Shown: piece by piece, positions 43,731 through 52,586 of the stretch
Position numbering within the stretch: the stretch's first letter is position 1
Layout of the letters: every line of letters begins with the position of its first letter
From: Geobacteraceae bacterium
GTDB lineage: Bacteria; Desulfobacterota; Desulfuromonadia; Geobacterales; Geobacteraceae
Direction: 5' to 3'
Assembly: GCA_009773645.1 (NCBI GenBank)
Contig: WSYB01000004.1
Location: 1 to 64,000 of the forward strand
DNA: 64,000 nt
The notes under the pieces: model-generated
What the model was told of the DNA's origin: nothing
The model's input: only the letters and a program-made list of their open reading frames with translations
Databases searched by the model: none
Position numbers and translations under genes: made by a program

Positions 43731-45353
43731 ATGAAGCCAATAACCAGGCAAATCCGACAACGCATGCTATATGCCGCTGAGGAAGGTAAATCCAGTCTAC
43801 TCATGAAACTGCTGCTTATACTGGACAATAGGACTGACGTTCGTGATTATTACGGCAATACTCCTCTGATGCTGGCAGCCCGAAATGGCCATACCAAGTG
43901 TGTTAAGGCGTTAATTGCTGCCGGTGGTGACATTGATGCTGAAAACTTCGATTATGAAAAGGCCTTGATCCTGGCGGCACGTGAGGCACACCCTCGAATG
44001 GTACGCCTGCTGCTGGAGCATGACGCTCAATGCAACCCTGGCAATTTGAGCAACAGACGGGCACTAGCCAAACTGCGGCCTGAATATAATTCGTTTTACA
44101 GAATTCGTTACTTAAATCCATCAACTCCAATTGGCGAAAATTGGGAGCCATGGAGTTCGTTAAAGGACCCATCGGAGCTGCGCATTCAGCGAATCGGTCG
44201 ATTGATGAGTAAGGTAATTGAACTGCTGATATCCTACGGGGCTGATGTCAATGCTCTTGATGAACACGGAGACTCTCCTCTTCACAACTTCTTTTCGTTT
44301 GATAAGAATGATTGGGTACAGTTGTTGTTAAAACACGCCCCTGACCTTAATGCTGTCGATAGCAGCGGATACTCACTTCTTTCTAAGGCCGCTAGGGAGG
44401 GGGAACACGATCTAGCACGATTGCTTCTTGCATCAGGGGCTGATCCTAACATCGGCGAATGGAAACCGATCCATATAATTGCCGGTTTGGCTCAGCCAGC
44501 ACAATTATTGAAAGAGCTTATTGCAGCCGGGGCGGATGTTAACGTGCAGGATAAAGATACAGGAAAGACTGCACTGCATGAGGCATGCGGTCGAGGGAAA
44601 GACAATAAGGAGATTGCGCAAATTTTGTTAGAAGCCGGTGCCGATCCGACTATCAAGGATAATTATGGTTTTACGCCCGCAGATTACGCGATGATGTTTG
44701 CCATAGGCAGTGCCTCAGACGAACTTGAAGGCCTCATTCCCTTTAATATTGGCCATGCACGCTTTTTATCGACTGCCATAACAGGTGACTTCGATGCCCT
44801 AAAAGCACAACTGCCCGACATAATGCCGGATAAAATTAAGACATTGGCTTTGAATATAGCAATCGCCAGCAGGAAATATGAGTGCTGTCAACTATTATTG
44901 GATAATGGAGCAGATCCAAATGGATTTGATATTCGTGGACTTACACCGTTGACTGGCGCGGTATCTATGGTTGATATTGACCTTGTTGGTTTGTTGCTTT
45001 CATACAAGGTTGACCTTGAACGGGCAACCAGCTGGGGCCAAAAGCCGCTATTTCTCGCCTGCCAATGTCGCATTGATGGATTGCCACAAGACGAACTATC
45101 ACAAACGCGATTGAATATGGCTGAACTATTACTGGAACGTGGTGCAGACGTAGAAGGAGCCGACAACCACGGGTGGACGCCGTTGCGTCAGGCTGTAGTT
45201 GCGATGAATGACATTAATCTTGCCCGTTTGTTGCTTCAGCATGGCGCAAAACCTGACAAAAAAGATGATTCCGATACTTCCCCCCTTCAACTCGCCGAAC
45301 TGTTCTGTTCTTCTGAAATGGTCGAACTGCTGCGGGAATATATGAGACATTAA
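43731..45353 (+). CDS. Ankyrin-repeat protein, copy 2
   Basis: A 540-residue paralogue of the preceding gene, with the same repeat order and matching starts (MKPITRQIRQRMLYAAEEGK) and ends (FCSSEMVELLREYMRH). The start at 43731 follows GGAGGT with a 4-base spacing and drops a four-residue extension. Differences are spread along the gene, so the duplication is not recent. Flanking DNA before and after each copy is also duplicated. Confidence 0.85.
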   Translation: MKPITRQIRQRMLYAAEEGKSSLLMKLLLILDNRTDVRDYYGNTPLMLAARNGHTKCVKALIAAGGDIDAENFDYEKALILAAREAHPRMVRLLLEHDAQCNPGNLSNRRALAKLRPEYNSFYRIRYLNPSTPIGENWEPWSSLKDPSELRIQRIGRLMSKVIELLISYGADVNALDEHGDSPLHNFFSFDKNDWVQLLLKHAPDLNAVDSSGYSLLSKAAREGEHDLARLLLASGADPNIGEWKPIHIIAGLAQPAQLLKELIAAGADVNVQDKDTGKTALHEACGRGKDNKEIAQILLEAGADPTIKDNYGFTPADYAMMFAIGSASDELEGLIPFNIGHARFLSTAITGDFDALKAQLPDIMPDKIKTLALNIAIASRKYECCQLLLDNGADPNGFDIRGLTPLTGAVSMVDIDLVGLLLSYKVDLERATSWGQKPLFLACQCRIDGLPQDELSQTRLNMAELLLERGADVEGADNHGWTPLRQAVVAMNDINLARLLLQHGAKPDKKDDSDTSPLQLAELFCSSEMVELLREYMRH

Positions 45354-45396
45354 ATGGTCAAACATGAAGGTTGTTTCAGCGGGGAGCAGCAACAAG

Positions 45397-45741
45397 TCAC
45401 GCGACTAGCGCCTTCTGCGGCTCATGTTCCGCGACGGGCACCGAGTACACGATTACCTTGCCTAGTGAGGTATCGATTTCAGCACAGACAGCCGTTTCAG
45501 GGTCATAGGTCGGAATCGTTTTCAGAATTGGGTATTTCGACCAGATTACGGAGCAGTATTTTTGATACTGGTTTCTTTCCGTCAAAGCCGCAGTGTAGCC
45601 ATATGGCGCGAGGTCAACGCTGTCGCAAGTTTCTGTGAGAACGAGGATATCAGGATCGATAGAAACGATTCGTTGTGTCTGCAACTCAATCGGTCTGCTG
45701 CCGTTTGAGGCATGGTCCAAGTTCCAGGCCGCGACTCTCAT
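45397..45741 (-). pseudogene. N-terminal fragment of an endonuclease/exonuclease/phosphatase family protein
   Basis: A 114-residue product with the EEP-fold start: MRVAAWNLDHAS, then RIVSIDPDILVLTET (Mg-binding Glu) and YCSVIWSKYPIL. It stops after about 100 native residues, while family members need over 200. The break coincides with the end of the ankyrin duplication, which probably cut it. Confidence 0.7.
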
Positions 45742-45762
45742 AGGTTCCCTATGGCTTGTGGT

Positions 45763-45923
45763 CTACAGTACTATGACATAATCGAGGTCTTCTTCGGATT
45801 TGAGGTAAATCCGCTTGTTCGTCCAGTTGTACCCGTCTGGAATCTTGTCGGCGCCTTCTCTTTTGCCAGAGGTACGGACTTTATTTTCTTGAACTTCCCA
45901 TTGTGTTTTTTATAAATGGGCAT
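45763..45923 (-). pseudogene. Small broken gene upstream of the EEP fragment
   Basis: From the ATG at 45921-45923 one frame gives MPIYKKHNGKFKKIKSVPLA; after a frame change near 45857 another gives KIPDGYNWTNKRIYLKSEED and ends at a stop, a coherent soluble C-terminus. The two parts plausibly made one protein of about 53 residues. Confidence 0.4.
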
Positions 45924-45985
45924 AAGGATTCCATTGCTGACTCAAGATTGATGTATCCTGCTCCTGTTACTGACCTTGGTTAGTA

Positions 45986-47099
45986 TTACTCCGGCAATTA
46001 AACAGATCAATTATGCTGCATAAGCAGCACATGGGTGCTCAAAGAACTTTTTCACCTTGCTCCGGTCGTTCTGGAGATGACACATGTGCTTTCTGGCCTT
46101 TGATTCAAGCTGTTTGGCATTCTGTGCCCGTACCCCTGAATGGACACGTCCTTTCAGGCTGTTGTTGAGATACTCGTCCGGATTCAACTCTGGTGAATAG
46201 GACGGCAGGTAGAACACTTCAATTTTCTCCCGGTGTTTCTCCAGCCAGTTCGTAACCGCCCCACTGTGGTGGACTTTCAGGTTGTCGAGGATCAGATACA
46301 CTTTTCGCCCTGCATCCTTGATGAGTCTTTTCATAAAAGTAATCAGGCGCTTACTGTTCATGGTCTCTTTGTAGAACATAAATCTGACCTTGCCTTGGTT
46401 GGTGATAGCAGAGATCATATTGATTCGGTCTTTTCTACCGGTTTGACGAAGCATTGGCGTCTTGCCTTTCGGAGAGTACCCCTTCTCCACATTGGCTCCG
46501 GTTTGTATGCCTGATTCGTCGCCCCAATAGATTTCAGCCTTCTCCTGCTTGGCCCGTTTCTCAATGACCGGGTATTCCTTGAGCAGCCAGCTGGCAACGG
46601 CAGGAGTGCTTTGCTCTTTCGCCCACTTTGCCGGTTTCTGGGGAGTAAAACCCCACCGCTTCAGGTATTCGCCAACAGTCCTGATCGGCATGGAGAACCC
46701 GCATCGTTGTTCGATCAGGAGGCGAACGGCATCACGAGTCCAAAGAGCAAAGGAAAGCTTCAGCTGATTTGGTGCCTTGTCGATGATAAGGCGCTTGATT
46801 TCAGCTTCCTGTTCAGCGCTCAGATTACGCTGTTCTCCCTGGCGGCGACCACGTTTGCCTTTGGCTACTGAGCTTGCTCCGCCTTTCTGGTAGCGTGTCC
46901 AGACTCGGCTGCAATGGGATTCAGTGACGCCAACGATGTCAGCAATTTCCTTGTGCGAGCGACCGGCTTTGCGTAGCCTCACGATCTGGTTCCGCAACGC
47001 CTCTTGAGCTTCTTGATTAAGTGTTCGAGCATCGATCTTTTCCATACACGAACTTTATCATACCCATGATCGTTATGCACTATTTATTTGCCGTGGTAA
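45986..47099 (-). mobile_element. IS630-family insertion sequence (about 1,114 bp)
   Basis: Imperfect terminal repeats of 20-22 bp match at about 18 positions (left TTACTCCGGCAATTAAACAG; right, inverted, TTACCACGGCAAATAAATAG). TA occurs at both outer borders (45984-45985 and 47100-47101), the IS630 target. One intact transposase gene. Confidence 0.88.
46011..47045 (-). CDS. IS630-family transposase
   Basis: A 344-residue transposase. An N-terminal helix-turn-helix pair (HKEIADIVGVTESHCSRVWTRYQKGG) is followed by a DDE domain with YWGDESGIQ, YLILDNLKVHHSG and SPELNPDEYLNNSLK as catalytic boxes. Full length and uninterrupted. Confidence 0.92.
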   Translation of the reverse strand: MEKIDARTLNQEAQEALRNQIVRLRKAGRSHKEIADIVGVTESHCSRVWTRYQKGGASSVAKGKRGRRQGEQRNLSAEQEAEIKRLIIDKAPNQLKLSFALWTRDAVRLLIEQRCGFSMPIRTVGEYLKRWGFTPQKPAKWAKEQSTPAVASWLLKEYPVIEKRAKQEKAEIYWGDESGIQTGANVEKGYSPKGKTPMLRQTGRKDRINMISAITNQGKVRFMFYKETMNSKRLITFMKRLIKDAGRKVYLILDNLKVHHSGAVTNWLEKHREKIEVFYLPSYSPELNPDEYLNNSLKGRVHSGVRAQNAKQLESKARKHMCHLQNDRSKVKKFFEHPCAAYAA

Positions 47100-47820
47100 T
47101 AATAAAACCAATCACTTTTGAATAGTTGACGCCTAATTCTTTAAATTTTACTGCCAGCTCGATAATTGTCGTGAATCTGCTGACTATTTTGCCAAAACGA
47201 CCCACCTCTTCCTTGGAAGCCTCTTTTTCGAATAACTGCGTGTTCTGAACTATCATTCCCATACAGTAAGCCAAGGTCTTTCGCATGCCATCTGCGCCCC
47301 GTATTTTGTATTCGGAGATGGAGCGCCTGATGCTTTCCAGCAAATCTAATATAACCGTCTTTAACTGGCCGTCTAAAGGAGCTTTTAAAATCTTTTCGAA
47401 AAGCTCGTCGATGTCTTTCTTTAAATCGAGCAAGTCATTTTCTTCAATAGGGGTTTCATCGTACCTTGATAAGGTCTCAGCACAATAGGCAAGATTGAGC
47501 ATTACACCATCAGATAAATGGGGCTTATATGAATCCCATGGCACATCATAGTTCGTTGCCTTAACAACAACTTCAATTTGAGGAAAGCGAGATAGGTGAA
47601 GTTCTACATTAACGTCGTCAAGACTAGATATCCTGCTCTTAACATCATCCACAAGTTGGTGCATGGCGGAAATACGCAAAAACAACTCTGTCTTTTCCTG
47701 AAGCGGGATATCAAATACTTGTGACCACATCTGCAATGTGGAGGTGCTACCAGGTGAATTAAGAGCTTGTGTCAGAATCGCATGCAGTCTGCCTGCAGGA
47801 TTGTTTTTTTTACCATCCAT
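47080..47820 (-). CDS. Helical hypothetical protein with 3' end altered by IS630
   Basis: A 246-residue, mostly helical protein of unknown function, 12 bases downstream of the Res gene in the same direction and so probably in its operon. The last codons run into the IS. Removing the IS and one TA restores an ending FITNQGQ in place of FIITTANK, so only the final few residues were changed and the protein may still work. Confidence 0.65.
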   Translation of the reverse strand: MDGKKNNPAGRLHAILTQALNSPGSTSTLQMWSQVFDIPLQEKTELFLRISAMHQLVDDVKSRISSLDDVNVELHLSRFPQIEVVVKATNYDVPWDSYKPHLSDGVMLNLAYCAETLSRYDETPIEENDLLDLKKDIDELFEKILKAPLDGQLKTVILDLLESIRRSISEYKIRGADGMRKTLAYCMGMIVQNTQLFEKEASKEEVGRFGKIVSRFTTIIELAVKFKELGVNYSKVIGFIITTANK

Positions 47821-47831
47821 AGACCCCTTGT

Positions 47832-50456
47832 TTACAGTTTCGCCGTTATCGCCGCCAAATCCTTACCCTTCGGCATCACAAAGATACAGGTTCCGCCGCT
47901 CCGCTTCTCCCACAACTCGCCCAAAGCACGCTTCTCCCGCGAGTCGTCATCCGACCAACGGTCAGCGCCTTTGTACTCCACTGCCAGGAAGCGTCCATCT
48001 TTGAGGAGACAGACGAAATCCGGGTAGAAGCGGTCGGTTGATGTTTGGAGCCAGAAGGAGTACCGCTCGTTTTTCTCGATGTTCCTGACCCAAAATTTCA
48101 TCTCCTGGTGGGTATCAAGGAAGATTGCACAAGCCTCTTCCTCCCCATTCATGCTCCCGATGTTCTTGTAGTAGTGCTTCTGAAAGTGGTAACTGCCATG
48201 ATATTTCGTATTATAGGGATATTCATTTGGGTCGAACGAAAAGCAGAACTCCGGTGTTACCAGCAAGGGGGTCTCGCACTCGGGAAGTAGCAGGGACTGG
48301 TATGCCTTGAAGTGTGCTGCCTTCCGGTGCGCTTCAATTTTGGCTGTCACTTTCTGCCGGAGATTGAACTTGTCATGATACAGCTGGCCTATCGTAAATT
48401 TCCGCTCCTCGATGAGGTGGTTTATCAATGCGGCTAGGAAGGCCCCGGATTCAGATGGAATGACATCCTGGTGGGGAATATTCCTGTCCAGCCAATAGAC
48501 CAGGTTCACTACCGTCTGGGAGTGGTCATTAGTTAGGAGGTTCATCTGCTCCTGCAGGTCTTGGATGAACCTCTTACCAATCTTTCCCTTGTCGGTGATA
48601 TCGATTTCGACAACCTTGCCGTCGAATGGCTTCTGTGAGTATTCAGCATCCGTCAGTTTGAAATCGCACTGGGAGAGCCGCCAGGGCCTGTCCAGAAAAT
48701 AGGTATCCTCGAATTGGACAAAAAGCTCTCCTTGCTTTATTGCCAGGGCCGGTACGGAGAATGGCTCCCCTCTCTCAGCTGGTGATTTCGCCGCTGCCGG
48801 TAGACCTCGGGTCTTTCGGTAAACCCGCTCTACAGCTGCCTTCCCTTCAGGGGTCGTGAAGCATTCCTGCAAAGCATGTTTATCCGGTTCGGCCATGACA
48901 CCCTTGAAGGTTATTTCGCCTTTCTGTTCGTCGTAAGAAACCTTGCTGGCGACTTCTGCGGGAAGGGCATCGAGCTTCGGGGGTTCAGGTACCGGCTCAA
49001 CGACATGAGTCCAGAAGTGCTCCATTTCACCCTGTTTCCCAGTCGGGGCCTTAAGGATGAAGTCTTTCGCTTCTTGCCTATTGAAACCGTTTTGCACAAG
49101 GGCATCTTCAAGGGCATTCGCGGCATCGACAAAATCTTTCGAGGCAGAGAAGGCATAGGCCATATTCAAGTCGTCATTGTTCTTCTTCTCTGCATTCGGA
49201 AGCCTCATAATGCGGCCAAGAATCTGCTCTACAGCTGTCGAGGAGCGCATTTCCGCTACGGAACATAGGACATAAGCAAAGGGGCAATCCCAGCCTTCCC
49301 TGAGCGCTTGAACTGTGATGATGTACCTAATTTCACAAGTTGGTAATGACAGGTCGATGCCTTCGAGTCCCTTATCCGTTCCGGTCGCCCGGCATATCTG
49401 TTCAGACGGTATCTGGCAATCTTCAAGCAAGCACTGTTCAACGACCTCCACGGTCAGCCGTTCCTGCCCCTGTAATTGGGATTGGGCTTGAATCAGCATG
49501 ATGGGCCTGATGTACTCACCGGTAGCCTTACGCTCGGAACCTGCTTCATCCTCCAGGTGGCTCCTCATGGTTATTGCGTCATCGAGGAGTTCCTTCCAGT
49601 TGGGCCGCGTCTCAAGCCGGATTGGAAGCTTTATCATCCTGTCGGCTTTAAGTTCAGCTGCGGACACCGAATGAAGAACGTTGCTCGGGCTTTTTTCGGT
49701 ATCCGGGGTTGCTGTAAATTCGATAATGCAGGATGGATTGAATCGGGCAAGGGTCTCGAAAGACAAGGTGGTTCGTGCGTTATGGGCTTCGTCTACGATG
49801 ATAATGGGGCGGTGGAGCCGTAACAGATTTGCAAGGGATTGAATCGGCCTGCCGTCCTCATATTTTTCAAGGGACTCCAGAAGAGCTGGGTCGATTCCAT
49901 TGAAGTGCTCCATCAACGCCCCGGACTGTTCATAGACCTTTCGGCCCTCAGTATCGTCAACACGGAACGCCTGAATAGTGGAGACGATAATCGTTGCCCC
50001 GGTTGCAAGAGTCGGGCGGGTCACATAGAGTGCTTCCTGAATTGAGAGGACATTGGTTGTCGGGAACGTTTCTTCGACTGCCTGGCAGTAAGGGTGGCTC
50101 TTATCCTTCAGGGCCTTCAGGGTCTGCTCGCGGATTGTATTTGACGGGACAAGCCAGAGCACAACGGGAGAATCGGCATGTAAGAGTTCTTTGGCCGCAA
50201 CGTTGATGGAATAGCAGGCTACAAGGGTCTTCCCGCCTCCCGTGGGAATTCTGAGACAGACATAAGGGAGTCCGGGTAGCTCGTCTACCGCCGTGAATGA
50301 CAGCCCCTTGCCAAAAGTGTCACGAGTTGTCTTAAAATAGGCAAGCTCGACATCATCAAGTTGTTGGTATGTCTTGAAGAACACCTGTAAGGCGATGAGA
50401 GCTTTGCGTTGATATTCTTTTGGTTCAATCTTTTTGATTATTTGGGGAGCACTCAT
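47832..50456 (-). CDS. Type III-like restriction enzyme subunit (Res), SF2 helicase-nuclease
   Basis: An 874-residue protein. Helicase motifs: LRIPTGGGKTLVAC (Walker A, near residue 73), IIIVDEAHNARTTL (Walker B) and IEFTATP. A regulatory C-terminal part ends with FYPDFVCLLKDGRFLAVEYKGADRW, a PD-(D/E)xK nuclease core at about residues 815-835. It overlaps the Mod gene by four bases. It should cleave unmodified DNA after ATP-driven movement. Confidence 0.88.
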   Translation of the reverse strand: MSAPQIIKKIEPKEYQRKALIALQVFFKTYQQLDDVELAYFKTTRDTFGKGLSFTAVDELPGLPYVCLRIPTGGGKTLVACYSINVAAKELLHADSPVVLWLVPSNTIREQTLKALKDKSHPYCQAVEETFPTTNVLSIQEALYVTRPTLATGATIIVSTIQAFRVDDTEGRKVYEQSGALMEHFNGIDPALLESLEKYEDGRPIQSLANLLRLHRPIIIVDEAHNARTTLSFETLARFNPSCIIEFTATPDTEKSPSNVLHSVSAAELKADRMIKLPIRLETRPNWKELLDDAITMRSHLEDEAGSERKATGEYIRPIMLIQAQSQLQGQERLTVEVVEQCLLEDCQIPSEQICRATGTDKGLEGIDLSLPTCEIRYIITVQALREGWDCPFAYVLCSVAEMRSSTAVEQILGRIMRLPNAEKKNNDDLNMAYAFSASKDFVDAANALEDALVQNGFNRQEAKDFILKAPTGKQGEMEHFWTHVVEPVPEPPKLDALPAEVASKVSYDEQKGEITFKGVMAEPDKHALQECFTTPEGKAAVERVYRKTRGLPAAAKSPAERGEPFSVPALAIKQGELFVQFEDTYFLDRPWRLSQCDFKLTDAEYSQKPFDGKVVEIDITDKGKIGKRFIQDLQEQMNLLTNDHSQTVVNLVYWLDRNIPHQDVIPSESGAFLAALINHLIEERKFTIGQLYHDKFNLRQKVTAKIEAHRKAAHFKAYQSLLLPECETPLLVTPEFCFSFDPNEYPYNTKYHGSYHFQKHYYKNIGSMNGEEEACAIFLDTHQEMKFWVRNIEKNERYSFWLQTSTDRFYPDFVCLLKDGRFLAVEYKGADRWSDDDSREKRALGELWEKRSGGTCIFVMPKGKDLAAITAKL

Positions 50457-52168
50457 GACGCTTTCACCTCGTAAGGAATTTGCCGGAAGATGATGTTGTT
50501 TCGCCTCATGAAGGCATCCCCGATAAGACAGCCGTTGCCGTAAATTATCCGTGTGCCGTCATGGGGAGCAAGGGACGCCAGAACCTTTTGGGTTAAGACA
50601 TTTCCGCCATCATCGGTTTTGTCCCCCAGGATTCCGTTGTAGAGGAGGTAAATGCCGATACCGTTGGATACCCCAAGAAATGGAGATTTCAGGTCAGAAT
50701 CGACCGGTAACGGCTCCCCTGTTGCAACGAAAAAGACATGGTGGGCAAGGTCGCCGAATTTGACAGCCTGATTAATTTGACCCTCCGGTGTAAAGAGAGG
50801 TTCCCCAAGTTCACAGAAACGGAAGCCGCCGCCGAGTCCTGGTACCGCTTCGTTTTTGGCATTCTTGTAGCCGGTCGTCACTCGTTTCAAGCGCTCCGCA
50901 GTGATTTCCCGCGCAATTTGAGGCTTCATCTCGACAAGAATGAATCGGCGGGACTGCTTATCGCTCTTGTTTAGCTTCATGATAGCGTGGCCGGTGGTTC
51001 CTGAACCGGCAAAAGAATCAAGAATGAGGTCGTCGCCGGAAGTTGTGAAGCTGATAATCTCTTCAAGCAATGCTGTAGGCTTAGGAAAGTCGAACGGTCG
51101 TTTGTCGTGGTGGAGTATTTCCTTTATCTCGTTGGTACCTACCCGGCCATCCAGCGTAAAGAGGCTTGAAAGCTTGGCCCGGTAATCCTTTACGTACACC
51201 TTCAATTCGACAAGCTTTGTTTCGTCATCTCCAAATAAAATCCGCTTCTCTGATATCAACCGCTCCATAGTCTCTTGTGGGAAGCGATACCCCATCATTG
51301 GCTCTTTGCAGGGTTTCTTGGTATCAGGATGAATTACGTCATAGCGATACCCTTCTTTACCGGGGTTGTGGACGCTTTGGCTTCCGGTATATATCCCGTC
51401 ATCATCGATATATTTATAGCGGTCAAAAGGCCAAAGCTCGTTCTTGTTTACTCGAAACCATTTTGTGTAAGCTGCTTTCCGCTCTTCGAGGTCAGGATAC
51501 TTACTGATAAAATCTTCTCCTATCTGCAGTAGGCGCTCCTTCACGTCAAGATTTGGTGACTTCCAAACGGACTCTAGCTTTGATTTATTCCGTGCATAAC
51601 AGAGGATATATTCATGCTCTAGGGCTATATTCGTGGGGTTGTTATCCGTGGCGTTATCCCAAATTATAGTGCCTATCCTGTTTGTAACTCCGAATATCTC
51701 ATCAAGAAGCTGCCTCAGATTTGCGTACTCGACTTCATCAATGCTGGCGAAGATTACCCCGTCTTCACGTAAAAACCCATGCAGCAAGGAAAGCCGGGGA
51801 TACAGCATGCATAGCCATTTGTCATGACGTGATAAATCTTCTGCTTCAGCCCCTACAACGCGATTTAACCAGTCTTTGATTTCAGGACTGCTCACGTTGT
51901 CGTTGTAAATCCAGCCGGTACGCTTGCCCTTCTCATCCCGTTCATCGACGCCGGTATTGTACGGCGGGTCTATGTAGATGCACTTCACCTGCCCGGCGTA
52001 GTACGGAAGCAATGCCTTCAAGGCGAGAAGGTTATCCCCTTGGACGAGAAGATTCCCGCTGCCGGGTTCCCCCACTGACAGTTCTTCATTACATTTGAGT
52101 AGGTGGAAAGGCACTTTCTTGTGGTGTTCGACGACGGCTTTTTTGCCTATCCAGTCTAAAACGGGCAT
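50453..52168 (-). CDS. Type III-like adenine DNA methyltransferase (Mod), beta class
   Basis: A 571-residue methyltransferase. The catalytic DPPY is in YIDPPYNTGVDERDEKGK (residues 67-70) and precedes the SAM-binding LILDSFAGSGTTGHAI (near residue 375), the beta-class order. The target recognition domain lies between them. Its N-terminus MPVLDWIGKK recurs in a decayed copy at 58936-58993. Forms a restriction-modification pair with the Res gene. Confidence 0.9.
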   Translation of the reverse strand: MPVLDWIGKKAVVEHHKKVPFHLLKCNEELSVGEPGSGNLLVQGDNLLALKALLPYYAGQVKCIYIDPPYNTGVDERDEKGKRTGWIYNDNVSSPEIKDWLNRVVGAEAEDLSRHDKWLCMLYPRLSLLHGFLREDGVIFASIDEVEYANLRQLLDEIFGVTNRIGTIIWDNATDNNPTNIALEHEYILCYARNKSKLESVWKSPNLDVKERLLQIGEDFISKYPDLEERKAAYTKWFRVNKNELWPFDRYKYIDDDGIYTGSQSVHNPGKEGYRYDVIHPDTKKPCKEPMMGYRFPQETMERLISEKRILFGDDETKLVELKVYVKDYRAKLSSLFTLDGRVGTNEIKEILHHDKRPFDFPKPTALLEEIISFTTSGDDLILDSFAGSGTTGHAIMKLNKSDKQSRRFILVEMKPQIAREITAERLKRVTTGYKNAKNEAVPGLGGGFRFCELGEPLFTPEGQINQAVKFGDLAHHVFFVATGEPLPVDSDLKSPFLGVSNGIGIYLLYNGILGDKTDDGGNVLTQKVLASLAPHDGTRIIYGNGCLIGDAFMRRNNIIFRQIPYEVKAS

Positions 52169-52223
52169 TCAATTCTCCGGTGAGATATGGGATATTTATT
52201 TTTAGCTTCCTGAAATGTTGAAA

Positions 52224-52514
52224 TTAATCGCCGAAGTGAAACCATTCCTCTTCAGTCAGTAAACGCAAAAAGGCATCAACTTTCTCAAGATCTCCGTGTT
52301 TTTCTGCGTAATCTATATGTTCCTGCAATCGCATCACTTTTAGCAATCCAGGAGAGTCGTCCCAGGCTGCAAGAATTAAGGGTAATGATGGTTCCCAACC
52401 ACCACTACCCTTGCGCTTCTTATCAGGTAACATTTCCCACAACTCATGCCATTTACCGGGCATGGGGCAAACTCGGTTGTTGTCTTTGACATATTCCTTA
52501 AGTGATTCAAGCAT
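52224..52514 (-). CDS. Small hypothetical protein between Mod and the giant helicase
   Basis: A 96-residue protein starting MLESLKEYVKDNNRVCPMPG, placed by a GGGGAT ahead of 52514. It is tryptophan-rich and acidic, with no membrane helix. In the same direction as its neighbours. Role unknown; possibly a regulator or inhibitor tied to the system. Confidence 0.55.
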   Translation of the reverse strand: MLESLKEYVKDNNRVCPMPGKWHELWEMLPDKKRKGSGGWEPSLPLILAAWDDSPGLLKVMRLQEHIDYAEKHGDLEKVDAFLRLLTEEEWFHFGD

Positions 52515-52586
52515 ATCAATCCCCAGTAGTACCAATGGCAAGCGACCACTTCTGAAATCAGTGATTAAAATAGCTATACAGCTGAA

